Positions 17,392 to 28,122 of a stretch of DNA of 48,496 nt are shown here, in pieces. The DNA is taken from positions 1 through 48,496 of the forward strand of contig JAJPHH010000172.1 in NCBI GenBank assembly GCA_021325385.1. The letters are read 5' to 3'. This DNA is from Alphaproteobacteria bacterium (GTDB taxonomy: Bacteria > Pseudomonadota > Alphaproteobacteria > Rhizobiales > Beijerinckiaceae). Below the pieces are notes generated by a model, which was given only the letters and a program-made list of their open reading frames with translations, did not search any database and had not been told where the DNA came from. A program made the position numbers and the translations under genes. The stretch's first letter is position 1; the number at the start of each line of letters is the position of its first letter.

Positions 17392-19232
17392 GCCGCAGCC
17401 ACCCCGCCGAGATAGGCTTCTTGAACCAGCCTGTTGCGTTGAATCTCCGCCGGCGCGCCTTCGGCGAGCACCGCGCCCTCATGAAGAACCGTGATGCGCT
17501 CGGCGAGCTCGAACAGCGCGTCCATGTCGTGTTCGACGATCACCAGGGTGCGTCCGTGGCGGATGTTCTTGAGCAGCTGGACCGTCTCGGCCCGTTCGCG
17601 CGGGCTCATCCCCGCCAAAGGCTCGTCGAGCAGGAGGAGCGAGGGCGAGGAGGCGAGCGCGAGGCCGATCTCGAGTCGGCGCTTCTCGCCATAGGCGAGT
17701 TCGGCGACCGGAACGTCGGCGCGCTCCGTCAGGCCGACCAGCGAGAGCGTGCTTTCCACCTGCGTGGCGAGGCCCGGCACGCGGTCCATGCGCCGCATCA
17801 GATCGAGGGCGAACATGCCGCGCCGCTCGGCGAGCGCAGCGATCACGATGTTCTGGCGCACGGTCAGTCGGGTGAAGAGCTGGTTGACCTGATAGCTCTT
17901 GGTCAGACCGAGCTGGCAGACCGCCGCGACGTCCATCCCGGTAATGTCGCGCCCGTGAAACAGGATGCGCCCGGCGCTCGGCGCCAACTCGCCGGTCAGC
18001 ATCTTGAAGAACGTGCTCTTGCCGGCGCCGTTCGGGCCGATCACGCCGCGCATCTCGCCGCGCTGCACTGAAAAATTGATGTCGCGATTGGCGGTCAAAC
18101 CGCCAAACGATTTGCTGAGGCCGCGCGTCTCGAGCACCGGGCCGGGGAAGGGCGCTTGCTCCCGTCCGCGCGACGCGCCGAGGCTGGCGAGGGACGGGGC
18201 CGACCGCCCCGGCGCCGCCGCTTCCTCTGAGACTGGCCCAGACGGGCGGGCGAAGCGGCGGATAAGGTCTTGCGCGCCGCCGATCAGGCCGCGCCGCAAG
18301 AAGCAGACCAGCAGGACGAAGACGAGGCCGAGGATCAACTTCCAGGCGCTGCCGAGCCCGAACGTCGCCTGCAGCAAATCGCGGAGGTAAAGCCACACGG
18401 CGGCGCCGACCAGCGGCCCGAACAGCGTGCCGACGCCGCCGATCGCCGTCTGCATCACCAATTGTCCGGACGTGTCGAAGGTGAAGGCGTCGGGCGGCAT
18501 GAAGCCCTGCAGCACGCCGAGCAGCCCGCCGGCGAAGCCGGCATAGGCGGCGGCGATGGTGAAGGCCGTCAGCTTGTAGCGCCAGACCGCATGGCCGACC
18601 GCCCGAGCCCTGAGCGGATTGTCCCTAATTGCGGTCAGGATCGCGCCGACTGGCGAGCGGACGATGCGAAGCGCGACGACGATTCCGATGAAATAGCAGG
18701 CCGCGAGAAAGCCGTACATGGACCAGCCGTTCTCGATCTGGTACGAGAAGCCGCCGATTTCCAATTTCGGCGCGGGCACGCCGGGCAGGCCGTTCTCGCC
18801 TCCGGTCCATGCCGCGAGCGGCGAGAATTCGATGAAGTAGAAGGTCTCGGCGATGGCGACCGTGATCATCGCAAAATAGATGCCGGTGCGTCTGAGCGCG
18901 ATCACGCCGACGAGAACGCCCGCCAGCGCGGCGCCGATCGTGCCGAGGACGAGCGCCGCCAAGACGCTCGACATGAGGTTGTTGGTCAACAGATAGGCGG
19001 CGATCATGCCGCCGGCGCCATAGAAGGCCGACTGTCCGAAAGACAAGAGGCCAGTATAGCCGAACAGGAGATCGAAGCCGATGCCGAACAGCCCCCAGAC
19101 AAGGATCTGGTTTACGGTTCCGGGCGCAAAACCGAGATGAGGCAAAACGAAAGGCGCCAAGGCGAGACCCAGCGCGGTCATACCCTCGATCGGCCAGGCG
19201 CGGCTGCGGAACATGCGACGGACCGCGCTCAT
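17388..19232 (-). CDS. livM-livG: LivM-LivG fusion: permease and ATP-binding protein in one chain
   Basis: A 614-residue fusion. Residues ~15-320 form a LivM permease (multiple hydrophobic helices; GYTGLLSFGQSAFYGAGG near 58-75; family loop RDNPLRARAVG near 203). A ~45-residue Pro/Ala/Ser linker follows (~325-365). Residues ~366-614 form a LivG ATPase with Walker A GPNGAGKST (399-407), signature LAYGEKRRLEIGLAL, Walker B LLLLDEPLAGMSP and EHDMDALFELA. The frame is continuous, so the fusion is real in this assembly. ATGA overlap with livH upstream and a four-base overlap with livF downstream. Confidence 0.9.
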   Translation of the reverse strand: MSAVRRMFRSRAWPIEGMTALGLALAPFVLPHLGFAPGTVNQILVWGLFGIGFDLLFGYTGLLSFGQSAFYGAGGMIAAYLLTNNLMSSVLAALVLGTIGAALAGVLVGVIALRRTGIYFAMITVAIAETFYFIEFSPLAAWTGGENGLPGVPAPKLEIGGFSYQIENGWSMYGFLAACYFIGIVVALRIVRSPVGAILTAIRDNPLRARAVGHAVWRYKLTAFTIAAAYAGFAGGLLGVLQGFMPPDAFTFDTSGQLVMQTAIGGVGTLFGPLVGAAVWLYLRDLLQATFGLGSAWKLILGLVFVLLVCFLRRGLIGGAQDLIRRFARPSGPVSEEAAAPGRSAPSLASLGASRGREQAPFPGPVLETRGLSKSFGGLTANRDINFSVQRGEMRGVIGPNGAGKSTFFKMLTGELAPSAGRILFHGRDITGMDVAAVCQLGLTKSYQVNQLFTRLTVRQNIVIAALAERRGMFALDLMRRMDRVPGLATQVESTLSLVGLTERADVPVAELAYGEKRRLEIGLALASSPSLLLLDEPLAGMSPRERAETVQLLKNIRHGRTLVIVEHDMDALFELAERITVLHEGAVLAEGAPAEIQRNRLVQEAYLGGVAAA

Positions 19233-20103
19233 TCGCGGCTCTGGAGGCCGAGCAGCCCCTGCGGCCGCAGCAGCAGAACCAGGGTCATGACGGCGAACAG
19301 CATGACTTGCGAATAGGCCGGGTCGATCATCGAGGTGAGGCTGAGGATTTCCCCGGCGATCAGCCCGCCGAGAATGGCCCCCGGAAACGAGCCGACCCCG
19401 CCGATCACGACGACGACGAAGGTTTGCACCAGGATCGATTCGCCGACGTCAGGGGTCAGCGACACGACCGGCGCATTGATGATTCCAGCGAAACCGGCCG
19501 CCATCGCGCCAATGCCGAACACGGTCATGAACACCCGGTCGACATTGATCCCGAGCATGCCGACCATGGTCGAGTCCTCGATCCCGGCCCTGACGATCGT
19601 GCCGAGCCGGGTGCGATAGAGCACGACATAGAGGAGAGCAAGCGCGATTGCGGCGATGCCGAGGACGAGCAGCCGATAGGTCGGATAGATCATGAAGCCC
19701 ATCGGCGTGACGCCGGCGGCGAAGGCCGGCGGCGGCACGGAGAGGGAGAGCTGCCGAAAGCGAGGCGCACCAGCTCGACGATGACAATCCCGATGCCGAA
19801 CGTGACCAGAAGCTGATCCTCGGGCGGGCGCGCATAGAAGTGACGGATGATCGTCCGTTCGAGCGCGCCGCCCACCAGAACGAGAGACAGCGCGCCTGCG
19901 AGCACGGCGGCGGCGAAGGATCCGGTCGCCTGGTACGCGACATAGCCGGCGTAGCCGCCCAGCATGAACATCGCGCCATGGGCGAGATTGAGCACGCCGA
20001 GAGCGCCATAGATGATCGTCAACCCGGAGCTGATCAGGGCCAACAGCGCGCCGGAGGCGAGCCCGTTGAACAATTGCGAGAGGAAGTTCGCCCAAGTGAC
20101 CAT
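19229..20103 (-). pseudogene. livH: LivH-type ABC permease with a single frameshift
   Basis: Two adjoining frames together give one complete LivH. The N-terminal part (MVTWANFLSQLFNGLASGALLALIS... to ELVRLAFGS) is in the frame starting at 20103. The C-terminal part (LSLSVPPPAFAAGVTPMG... to GLLGLQSRE) is in another frame ending at 19229. The break is at about 19751, where GGCAG-CTCTCC would become GGCAGCCTCTCC by adding one C. That restores FGSLSLSVPPP, a normal LivH sequence. Loss of this permease should inactivate the transporter, yet every other gene of the operon is intact, so a sequencing or assembly error in this GC-rich stretch is as likely as a real mutation. Confidence 0.8.
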
Positions 20104-20209
20104 TCGCTAGTCCGGAGCTTGGCGATGCTGAGCGTCGAGCGGCCTCTGGCGCCGGCGGCTCACGCCGACCGGCGCTGTCGCGCAAACGCCGGTCGCCATC
20201 CCGACGGGC

Positions 20210-21544
20210 TCAAGTATAGGGGCCGAGCTGGCAGCCGAAGGCGTCGGGCGCCTGCATCAGACCTTCGCCTGGAACGATTTCGGTCACCTCCCAGAAGTCC
20301 TCGGGGTTTTTCATGTCGCCGGGCTTCTTGCCGCGGACGATGATGACCGGCCGCACCAGCTGGTGGTCTGCCGCGCGCCAATAGACCTCGCCGACAAAGG
20401 ACTGGAGCTTTCGGCCGGCTTCGTACGATTTGATCACGTCCGGCGGGTAGAAAGTGCCGGCGTTCTCGACCGCGTCGGCCCAGAGCGCGAACTGCATGTA
20501 GGCGTTCTCTGCGCCCCATTCCGGACGATAATTGTATTTCTTCTGGAATTCCTCGACGAACATTTTCGCCAGCGGGAACTTGTCTTCGAGCGTCCACCAG
20601 AAGTCGGTGGCGGCGTAGACGCCTTCGGTCGTCTCGGGGCCGACCTCCTTGGCCAGGAAGGGCGTCTGGTAGGGGATGACCAGCGTCATCTTGGGCAAGA
20701 TGCCGAATTGCTTGGCCTGCTGAGTCGACAGCACGGCGTCGTGGCCCCAATTCACGTTGATCAGGAATTCGGCGCCGGAATTGGCGATATTGGTCAGGTA
20801 CGAGCTGTAATCCGGCGCGCCGAGCGGCGAGACCTGGTTCGTCACCATCGTCCAACCGCCGTTCTTGGTGAGATAGTCGTTCACCGACTTGGTGACCGTG
20901 TGGCCGTAAGTGTAGTCCGGCGTCATGAACGCCGCCTTGCGGTTCTTGCCGAAGGTCTTGAGCAGGACCGGGCCGATGGCCGCGGCCGCCGTCTGGCCAT
21001 AGAAGTCCTGGCGGAAGCTGTAGCGGACGCAGTCCTTGCCGGTCGTGTCGTTCGAGCCGGTAATGCCTGGCACGTAAAGAACCTTCTCGCGCTGCGCCAG
21101 GTGATTGAGCGCCACCGCGACCGCGCTCGACGTGGAGCCGGTCATCAGGATGGCCTTGTTCTCGCTGATGAAGCGCTGCTGCTCTTCGACCGCCGTGTTC
21201 GGCTTGGCGGCCGAATCGGCGACCCCGTACTTCACCTCCTTTCCAAGCACGCCTTTGGTCGTCTTGGGCGAAATCTGCTTGATCAGCGGCGCGCCGCTGT
21301 TGATATGCTCGACGGCGAGCATGTAGCCCTTGAGCTCGTCTTCGCCCTGCGCCGCATAGGTTCCGGTGCGCGGTACGGTGATGCCGATGAAAACCGAAGA
21401 GCCGGACGAGCCGTCCGGCCAGGTGCCGAGCGGGGGGCGATCTTCGGCTCGGACGAAGCGCGGCAGCGCGGCAGCCGCCGCAAGCGCGCCTCCGGTCCTG
21501 AGCATCGCGCGCCGCGTCGGCGTGGCCAAATTGTGCGAAGTCAT
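20210..21544 (-). CDS. Branched-chain amino-acid type ABC transporter substrate-binding protein (Tat-exported)
   Basis: 444 residues, Peripla_BP_6 family. The N-terminus contains TRRAMLRTGGALAAAAALPRF, a twin-arginine signal, so the protein is probably folded before export. The mature part has the typical VFIGITVPRTGTYAAQG and ISENKAILMTGSTSSAVAVALN, with binding-cleft segments such as YGHTVTKSVNDYL. The ATG at 21544 is preceded by AAAGGAAGGG; a longer frame upstream lacks similarity. It is the first gene of the liv operon, 106 bases before livH. The ligand may be a non-standard compound, as Tat-exported members often bind urea, amides or aromatics (inference). Confidence 0.87.
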   Translation of the reverse strand: MTSHNLATPTRRAMLRTGGALAAAAALPRFVRAEDRPPLGTWPDGSSGSSVFIGITVPRTGTYAAQGEDELKGYMLAVEHINSGAPLIKQISPKTTKGVLGKEVKYGVADSAAKPNTAVEEQQRFISENKAILMTGSTSSAVAVALNHLAQREKVLYVPGITGSNDTTGKDCVRYSFRQDFYGQTAAAAIGPVLLKTFGKNRKAAFMTPDYTYGHTVTKSVNDYLTKNGGWTMVTNQVSPLGAPDYSSYLTNIANSGAEFLINVNWGHDAVLSTQQAKQFGILPKMTLVIPYQTPFLAKEVGPETTEGVYAATDFWWTLEDKFPLAKMFVEEFQKKYNYRPEWGAENAYMQFALWADAVENAGTFYPPDVIKSYEAGRKLQSFVGEVYWRAADHQLVRPVIIVRGKKPGDMKNPEDFWEVTEIVPGEGLMQAPDAFGCQLGPYT

Positions 21545-22183
21545 GAACCCTTCCTTTCTGGCGAAGCGCGGAGGAGGGCTTCCATGGCCCTCGCTTTCCG
21601 ATCCCGCCGACGTCCTCCCGAATCGCGCCGCATCGCCGAGGCGATCTCGCAACGGATCAGTTGTAAATACTATTGGGCCCGGTTTGCCGGGGTATTAGAC
21701 TTTCGTCGGCACCGCTGGAAGCCATTCGCGTCATATCGTCGCGGTATGGAACAAAGGCGGCGTTCGACTTGCAAGGCTCGGAGCCCGGCCGCGAGCCGCG
21801 CGAGCAAGCGCCCGATTCGCTGCATGAGCTCCCCGCGCCGCCCTACCGGGCGCGGCGAAACGCCTCGCGCTCGTACCGGTCGCCTTGATACGGTTCGTAA
21901 CGGAGCGAACGCCGAAGGCCAGCGCTTCGATGGCGGCTCGCTCGACGAAAGTCAGGCTGCCCTCGGGCGTCGCCGCGCGGCCGGCCGCCAATTCTCGCCT
22001 ATGGCGGTCCCGGCTAAAATCGGCGGCGCGGCCTTGCTGGGCCCTACAGGCCGCGGCCCGTGCTATACTCAATCGAATTTGGCCTCTTTTCCCCGCGAGC
22101 GGCGATCGCAAGGAACGCCCGTCGCGGGTAGAGGCAGGCGGCGGGCTCAGTTGCGGCGGAGGCCGGCCAGAAAGAACGGTGAC
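21545..22183. other. Intergenic region without a credible gene
   Basis: 639 bases between the divergent liv operon and the RND efflux genes. Open frames here are GC-driven and lack similarity or ribosome-binding sites. A TATACT -10-like hexamer occurs at 22064-22069, 115 bases before the adaptor start, but I see no good -35 partner. No regulator gene of the TetR or MarR type, common beside efflux operons, is present. Confidence 0.5.
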
Positions 22184-23386
22184 GTGATCCAGCGTTTTGG
22201 CCAAATTCTGCTTGCCGCCGCCCTCTGCGCCGCATCTGGATCCGCCTCCGCTCAGCAATCGCCAGCGAGGCCGCCTGCGGTCGGCGTCGTCTCGGTCGCG
22301 CTCAAGCCGGTCACGCCTTCGAACGACTATGTCGGCCGCATTCAGGCGATTGACCGGGTCAACGTTGTCGCTCGAGTCTCGGCCTTTCTCGAAGAGCGGT
22401 TTTTCACCGAAGGCGCCGAGGTCAAGAAAGGCGACTTGCTTTACCGTCTCGAACAAGGCCCGTTCAAAGCCGATGTCGAGGCGAAGCAGGCCGTCGTCGC
22501 CCAGTATAAGGCGCAGCTTCAGAACGCCGACCTGACTTTGTCCCGCGCCAGGGCTTTGCTCGCCACAGCGGCCGGCCAGCAATCGACCGTCGACGCGGCG
22601 CTCGCCAACCAGCTCTCGCTCCAAGCCCAGATGCAGGGGGCCGAGGCGCAGCTCGAACAATCCCAGATCAATCTCGGCTATACGGAAATCCGCGCGCCGA
22701 TCGACGGCAAGATCGGCCGCACCTCGGTGACGGCCGGCAATTACGTCACGCCGAATTCCGGCGTTCTGGCGACGATCGTCAGCCAGGACCCGATATACGT
22801 CGTCTTTCCGGTCCCGACGCGCCAGGCGGTGGCCTTGATGGAGCGGGTCGCCGAAAAAGGCGGATTCCATTCGCTCGTCGTCAAGGTCCGGCTGCCGGAC
22901 GGCTCGCTTTACGACCAGACCGGGGCTTTGGACTTCCTCGACAACACCGTTTCGGCCAATACCGATACGATCGCGTTGCGCGCGGCTCTGGCCAATCCGG
23001 CGCTGCCCAGCGCCAAGGGCGACTTGACGGCCCGCCGGTTGGTCGACGGCGAATTCGTAACGGTGATTCTCGAAGACGCTCACCCGGTCGAAGCGCTCAC
23101 CGTCCCGCGGGCGGCGGTGCTTACCGATCAGGGCGGCGATTACGTCTATGTCGTCGACGAGGACAACAAGGCGCAACAGCGGCGGGTGGAGCTCGGCGCC
23201 TCTTCGCCTTCGCCGACCCTGGCGGTGGTGGCGAGCGGCCTGAATGAAGGCGAATCCGTCGTGCTCGACGGCGTCCAGCGCATTCGCCCGGGCGAGACGG
23301 TCTCGCCTGCGCCGGTCGCGCGCCCTCCCAGCGACGAGGGCGCCGACGCCAGCGCGCCGTCGGCCGCGCCTACGGCGCGGCCATGA
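22184..23386 (+). CDS. RND efflux periplasmic adaptor (membrane fusion protein)
   Basis: 400 residues. A signal peptide ([23 protein letters not shown]) precedes [15 protein letters not shown]. Then come a barrel-sandwich/lipoyl half ([24 protein letters not shown]), a long alpha-helical hairpin (~95-165, [28 protein letters not shown]...), the second lipoyl half ([27 protein letters not shown]) and the beta-barrel and membrane-proximal domains. A Pro/Ala-rich tail ends the chain. It links the inner-membrane pump to an outer-membrane channel. The GTG at 22184 is chosen because a signal peptide begins there; the frame stays open far upstream without similarity. Its stop overlaps the pump start (ATGA). 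No TolC-type gene follows. Confidence 0.9.
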   Translation: MIQRFGQILLAAALCAASGSASAQQSPARPPAVGVVSVALKPVTPSNDYVGRIQAIDRVNVVARVSAFLEERFFTEGAEVKKGDLLYRLEQGPFKADVEAKQAVVAQYKAQLQNADLTLSRARALLATAAGQQSTVDAALANQLSLQAQMQGAEAQLEQSQINLGYTEIRAPIDGKIGRTSVTAGNYVTPNSGVLATIVSQDPIYVVFPVPTRQAVALMERVAEKGGFHSLVVKVRLPDGSLYDQTGALDFLDNTVSANTDTIALRAALANPALPSAKGDLTARRLVDGEFVTVILEDAHPVEALTVPRAAVLTDQGGDYVYVVDEDNKAQQRRVELGASSPSPTLAVVASGLNEGESVVLDGVQRIRPGETVSPAPVARPPSDEGADASAPSAAPTARP

Positions 23387-26300
23387 TCTCCGACGTCTTC
23401 ATCCGTCGGCCGCGACTGGCCGTCGTCGTCGCCATCGTCATCACGATCGCCGGAATCATCGCGCTTACGCGCATTCCCGTCGCCCAGTTTCCGGACATTG
23501 TCCCGCCGCGCGTCCAGGTGACGGCGAACTATCCGGGCGCCTCCGCCGCGGTCGTCGAAGCCTCGGTCGCTCAGCCGCTCGAAGCCCAGATCGTCGGCGT
23601 CGACAAGATGATCTACATGAAGTCGACCAGCGGCAACGACGGCAGCTACAATCTCACGGTCAGCTTCCAGCCGGGCACCAATCCCGACGTCGACACCGTC
23701 AATGTCAACAACCGGGTCCAAAGCGCGCTGGCGCAACTGCCGCAAGAGGTGCAGCTGCAAGGCCTGACCGTGTTGAAGCGTTCGGCGGCCGTGCTGCGCT
23801 TCATGGCGCTTTACAGCGACGATCCGAAGCTCACGCCGGTTTTCATCACCAGCTACGCGACCATCAACATTCTCGACGAGCTGTCGCGGACGCCCGGCGT
23901 CGGCCAAGCGCTGCTGTTCGGCAAGCTCAACTACTCGATGCGGATCTGGTTCGACACCCAGCGCCTCACAAGCCTCAACCTGTCGCCCTCCGACGTCGTC
24001 AACGCGATCCGAGCGCAGAACGTGCAAGCGCCGGTCGGGCGCATTGGCGCGCGCCCGGTGAGCAACGACCAGCAGTTCCAGATGAACGTGCAAACTCAGG
24101 GTCGCCTCACCACGCCGCAGCAATTCGGCGACATCGTGCTGAGGGCGAATCCGGACGGCTCGGTGGTCCGCGTGCGCGACGTGGCGCGCGTCCAGATGGG
24201 CGCGCAGAACGACGACGTCGTCACCCGCATCAATGGCCGCGCCGCGGTCGGCATCGCGCTCTATCTGACGCCTGACGCCAACGCCGTCCGCACCGCGACG
24301 CTGGTGGACCAGGCGCTGACGCGGCTCGGCGCGCGTTTCCCGCCCGGATTGAAGGCGCACACGGTCTACGATTCCACGGTCTTCGTGCGCGACACGATCG
24401 AGGAAGTCCTCAAGACGCTGGCCGAGGCTTTCGCGTTGGTCGTCGTCGTGGTGTTCCTGTTTTTGGGCAATCTGCGCGCCACGATCATTCCGGCGGTGGC
24501 GGTTCCGGTCAGCCTGGTCGGCGCTTTCGCCGTGCTCTTGGCGATGGGCTATTCCGCCAACACGGTGTCGCTCCTCGCCATGGTGCTGGCGATCGGCATC
24601 GTCGTCGACGACGCCATCGTCGTGGTCGAGAATGTCGAGCGGGTGCTCGAAGAGGAGCCCGGGCTGACGCCGGTCGAGGCGACGATGAAGGCGATGCGCC
24701 AGATCACCGGCCCGATCATCGCCATCACCTTGGTGTTGCTGTCGGTCTTCGTGCCGGTCGCGTTCATCCCCGGCATTTCCGGGCAGCTCTTTCGCCAGTT
24801 CGCGGTCACGATCAGCGTCGCCATGCTGATCTCCGCGCTCAACGCGCTGAGCCTGTCGCCGGCGCTTTGCGCGCTGGTGCTACGCCACGAGCCGCGGCGG
24901 GGCGTGATGGCGCGCGTCCTCCGCGGCATCGATTTCGTCCGCGACGGCTACGCCGCCGCCGTCAGCCGGCTGGTGCGGGTCGCCTTTCTCTCGGTCGCGC
25001 TCGTCGCGGTCTTCGCCTGCGGCGTCTATGGCGTTTCGCGGATCACGCCGACAAGCTTCCTTCCGGAGGAGGACCAAGGCGCTTTCTTCCTCAATGTGCA
25101 ACTGCCCGACGGCGCCTCGGTCGCGCGCACCAGCGAGGTCGCGCGCCGGATCGAGGAAATCCTCCATACGCTGCCTCAAGTACAGGACACGTTCGCGGTG
25201 ATCGGCTTTTCCCTGCTCGACACGGCCAACGAGTCGAACGCGGCCTTTCTGGTCGCCAAGCTCAAGCCGTTCGAGGATCGGCCTGGCCTCGCCAATTCGG
25301 CCCAGGCGCTGATCCGCCGCATGTTCGGGGAGGCTCAGCAGATCCGCGCGGCCGCCGTGGTGCCGTTCAATCTGCCGCCGATCATCGGCCTATCGACCAG
25401 CGGCGGCTTCGAATACCAGCTCGAAGCGTTGCAGGGGCAGGATCCAGTCAAGCTCGGCGGAGTGATGCAGGGCGTCGTCGCCGCCGCCAATCAGGACCCG
25501 CGTTTGGCGCGCGTCTTCTCCACCTTCACCGCGACCGCGCCTTCGATCTATCTCGACATCGATCGCGACAAGGCTCAAGCCTTGGGCCTCAACATCGACG
25601 ACGTCTTCACTGCGCTGCAATCGACGCTTGGCGGGTTCTTCGTCAACAACTTCAACCTCTACGGACGCACCTGGCAGGTCAACGTCGAGGGCGAGTCGGC
25701 GGACCGCCGCAACATCTCGGATATTTGGCGGATATATGTGCGCAACAAGGCCGGCGACATGGTGCCGATGCGGTCGATCGCGGACCTGCGCTACGTTACC
25801 GGGCCGCAGGTGATCACGAGGTACAACAATTACCGGTCGGTGACGATCAACGGCAGCCCGGCGCCGGGCGGTTCGTCGGGCGCGGCGCTCGCCGCCATGC
25901 AGCAGGTGTCGGAAAAGACCTTGCCGTCCGGTTACGATTTCGAATGGACCGGCACCGCCTACCAGGAGCATGAGGCGAGCGGACAGACCGGACCGATCCT
26001 CGCGACGGCGGTGATTTTCGCCTATCTGTTCCTGGTCGGCCTCTATGAGAGCTGGATGATTCCGATCCCGGTTCTTCTCTCGGTCGTTGTCGGCGTTCTC
26101 GGCGCCTATCTGGGCATTCTCGTCGCGGGCCTGACGCTCGATCTCTACGCCCAGATCGGTCTCGTCGTGCTGATCGCGCTCGCCGCCAAAAACGGCATTC
26201 TGATCGTCGAATTCGCCAAGGAGCAGCGCGAGGCGGGCATGGCGATCGGCGACGCGGCGGCGCTCGGCGCGCGGATGCGGTTCCGCGCCGTGATGATGAC

Positions 26301-26529
26301 GTCCTTCGCTTTCGTGCTCGGCCTGGTGCCGTTGGTGATTGCGGAGGGCGCGGCGCGGATCAGCCGCCGCGACGTCGGCACTTCGGTCTTCGCCGGCATG
26401 CTGACGGCGAGTTCGATCGGCGTCTTCTTGATTCCGATGCTCTATGTCGTGTTCCAGCGTCTGCGCGAATGGGGCCATCGCCGTCTTGGCCGCGGCGCGC
26501 ATCGCCGCCGACTGGCCGCGGGCGAGTAG
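23383..26529 (+). CDS. RND multidrug efflux pump, inner-membrane subunit (HAE1/AcrB-like)
   Basis: 1048 residues, the usual length for AcrB/MexB. The start [39 protein letters not shown] is characteristic. TM4 carries the proton-relay aspartate pair in [20 protein letters not shown]10 carries the conserved lysine in [35 protein letters not shown] and the duplicated large periplasmic loops are present. It exports drugs or other amphiphiles using the proton gradient, as a trimer with the preceding adaptor. An outer-membrane partner must be encoded elsewhere. Substrate range is not predictable. Confidence 0.92.
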   Translation: MISDVFIRRPRLAVVVAIVITIAGIIALTRIPVAQFPDIVPPRVQVTANYPGASAAVVEASVAQPLEAQIVGVDKMIYMKSTSGNDGSYNLTVSFQPGTNPDVDTVNVNNRVQSALAQLPQEVQLQGLTVLKRSAAVLRFMALYSDDPKLTPVFITSYATINILDELSRTPGVGQALLFGKLNYSMRIWFDTQRLTSLNLSPSDVVNAIRAQNVQAPVGRIGARPVSNDQQFQMNVQTQGRLTTPQQFGDIVLRANPDGSVVRVRDVARVQMGAQNDDVVTRINGRAAVGIALYLTPDANAVRTATLVDQALTRLGARFPPGLKAHTVYDSTVFVRDTIEEVLKTLAEAFALVVVVVFLFLGNLRATIIPAVAVPVSLVGAFAVLLAMGYSANTVSLLAMVLAIGIVVDDAIVVVENVERVLEEEPGLTPVEATMKAMRQITGPIIAITLVLLSVFVPVAFIPGISGQLFRQFAVTISVAMLISALNALSLSPALCALVLRHEPRRGVMARVLRGIDFVRDGYAAAVSRLVRVAFLSVALVAVFACGVYGVSRITPTSFLPEEDQGAFFLNVQLPDGASVARTSEVARRIEEILHTLPQVQDTFAVIGFSLLDTANESNAAFLVAKLKPFEDRPGLANSAQALIRRMFGEAQQIRAAAVVPFNLPPIIGLSTSGGFEYQLEALQGQDPVKLGGVMQGVVAAANQDPRLARVFSTFTATAPSIYLDIDRDKAQALGLNIDDVFTALQSTLGGFFVNNFNLYGRTWQVNVEGESADRRNISDIWRIYVRNKAGDMVPMRSIADLRYVTGPQVITRYNNYRSVTINGSPAPGGSSGAALAAMQQVSEKTLPSGYDFEWTGTAYQEHEASGQTGPILATAVIFAYLFLVGLYESWMIPIPVLLSVVVGVLGAYLGILVAGLTLDLYAQIGLVVLIALAAKNGILIVEFAKEQREAGMAIGDAAALGARMRFRAVMMTSFAFVLGLVPLVIAEGAARISRRDVGTSVFAGMLTASSIGVFLIPMLYVVFQRLREWGHRRLGRGAHRRRLAAGE

Positions 26530-26573
26530 CGGAGGCGCGCGAGTGGGCCCGGGGACGTCGGTCGCCCGTCCGG

Positions 26574-28091
26574 CTAGCCTCTCCTTCGCACGCGCACAGC
26601 TTGGTACGGCTTGCCGGGGAGGTGAATTCCGAAAGCCGCCTCCGGCTTGCCGCCGCGGATGGCGCCGCCGCGTTGGCGCAAAGCCGGCGAAACCGGCAGC
26701 GGCTTTTTCGCGAGCGGCGTGATCGTCATTTCCCAGGTGTCGATGAGGTCGATCTCGTAGTCGCCGTCCTCCATCGGCAAACCAACCGCCCATTGCAGCG
26801 GCTGGTGCTCGCCGAAATAAAGAAACCGGACGTCGCCGTCGACCGCGCCCGAAACGCGGGCGAACTCCCAGCGCTCCTCTACGGGTATGGGCGTCAGACC
26901 GTTCTTGACGTCCTGTTCGAGCAGGTCGCGGAGGAAGCCGATCCGCTTCCAGCTCTCGCCGCGCAATTCGCCGCCTTTGGACCACCATAGCAGGTCCTCC
27001 GGATGCATGTAGGTCTCGCCATGCCCGGCATAGCCGCCGCGCATGACTGTGATCCAGAACCGATGAACGAGCTCGCGCGGCGAGATATTGCCCCAGGGCC
27101 GCGGAATATTCCCTTCATATTCGGGCTCGTCGTTGACGATCGGCTTTCCCCATTCGGCCCGCCATTCCGCCGTTCGCTTGACGTCCCAATTCTGAATGCA
27201 GACGTGATCCACCCATGGCTTGCGATGGTCGAAATTCATCGAAGCTTCGCCGTTATGGATCGATTTGAGGTGGCGATAGGGATCGCACTCTTCGAGGATA
27301 TGGAAATACCGGTCCCATTGCGCGATCGGCTTGCAGTCGAGCAGGAAGTCGTATTCGTTGCCGAGCGACCACCAGACGTTGGAATAGGCCGCCAGCCGCG
27401 CCGCGAGATAGCGGACATAGCGAAAGTCTCGCTCAGCGCCCATGTCGCAATAGCCCCAGCGGTCGTAGGGGTGAAAGATGATGATGTCGGCTTCGATCCC
27501 GAGTTCGCCAAGCGCGCCGACTTGCCTTTCGAAATGGCGGAACATCGCCGGATTGGGCCGGTCGAAATCTTCTTTTCCGTCGTCGCCGACAACGAAGGCG
27601 CGATGGAGAGGCTCGTTGGAATTGTAGATATAGTCTTTTGGAAAGACGCCCATGCGGACCTTGTTGAATCGCGTCTTTGCGAGCGTCTGTAATGTCTGCG
27701 CCTGCATGTCCGCCGGCTGGTGCGTCCAGGCGTAGCAGGTCGTGCCGAACGGGAAAAAGGGCGCGCCGTCCTCGTAGGCGAAGTGGAAACGGTTTCTGAC
27801 CCGCACCGGGCCGCGCCGGCCCGGACGGGGAGGGACGCAAGCGAAGCCGCCGCTTTTTCCGTCAAGATCTCGCGCATTGGAGGAGGTGGCGAACGTCCAA
27901 GCGCCCTCCGTATCCGGCATGAAGCGCACGCGATAGACGCCTTCGTCGTCGTAGAAGCCGGGGACTTTCACTTGGCGCGAGCCGGACGAAAACGTCGCCT
28001 CGAGCGTCACGTCCACGTAAGGATTTCCCTCCGCCGGTCCTTCGAACGAGGCCTCGAAGATGTCCCATTTGGCGACTTGCGGCAGGGTCAT
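26574..28091 (-). CDS. DUF5060/DUF4038 (apiosidase-like) glycoside hydrolase, cytoplasmic
   Basis: 505 residues. An N-terminal beta domain (~5-100, DUF5060-like) precedes a TIM barrel (~105-400) of the DUF4038 apiosidase-like family (FHFAYEDGAPFFPFGTTCYAWTHQ, FNKVRMGVFPKDY), and a DUF5605-like C-terminal beta domain. Likely acid/base E246 is in WWSLGNEYDF and the nucleophile is E322 in VNDEPEYEG. There is no signal peptide, so it probably acts inside the cell on imported glycosides. DUF4038 contains the GH140 apiosidases. It is the last gene of a minus-strand cluster with a MalEFG-type importer, and the neighbouring operons look like D-apiose catabolism, so release of D-apiose from plant apiosides is the favoured role. 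Other uronic or pentose linkages remain possible. Confidence 0.72.
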   Translation of the reverse strand: MTLPQVAKWDIFEASFEGPAEGNPYVDVTLEATFSSGSRQVKVPGFYDDEGVYRVRFMPDTEGAWTFATSSNARDLDGKSGGFACVPPRPGRRGPVRVRNRFHFAYEDGAPFFPFGTTCYAWTHQPADMQAQTLQTLAKTRFNKVRMGVFPKDYIYNSNEPLHRAFVVGDDGKEDFDRPNPAMFRHFERQVGALGELGIEADIIIFHPYDRWGYCDMGAERDFRYVRYLAARLAAYSNVWWSLGNEYDFLLDCKPIAQWDRYFHILEECDPYRHLKSIHNGEASMNFDHRKPWVDHVCIQNWDVKRTAEWRAEWGKPIVNDEPEYEGNIPRPWGNISPRELVHRFWITVMRGGYAGHGETYMHPEDLLWWSKGGELRGESWKRIGFLRDLLEQDVKNGLTPIPVEERWEFARVSGAVDGDVRFLYFGEHQPLQWAVGLPMEDGDYEIDLIDTWEMTITPLAKKPLPVSPALRQRGGAIRGGKPEAAFGIHLPGKPYQAVRVRRRG

Positions 28092-28122
28092 TCTTTCCTC
28101 TTTTCGCGTCGAGGCCGCAGCC

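Noticed and set aside
20363-22183. Very long upstream extension of the RND adaptor frame
   Set aside because: It is antisense to the liv binding-protein gene and lacks recognisable domains; a signal peptide and adaptor homology begin at 22184.
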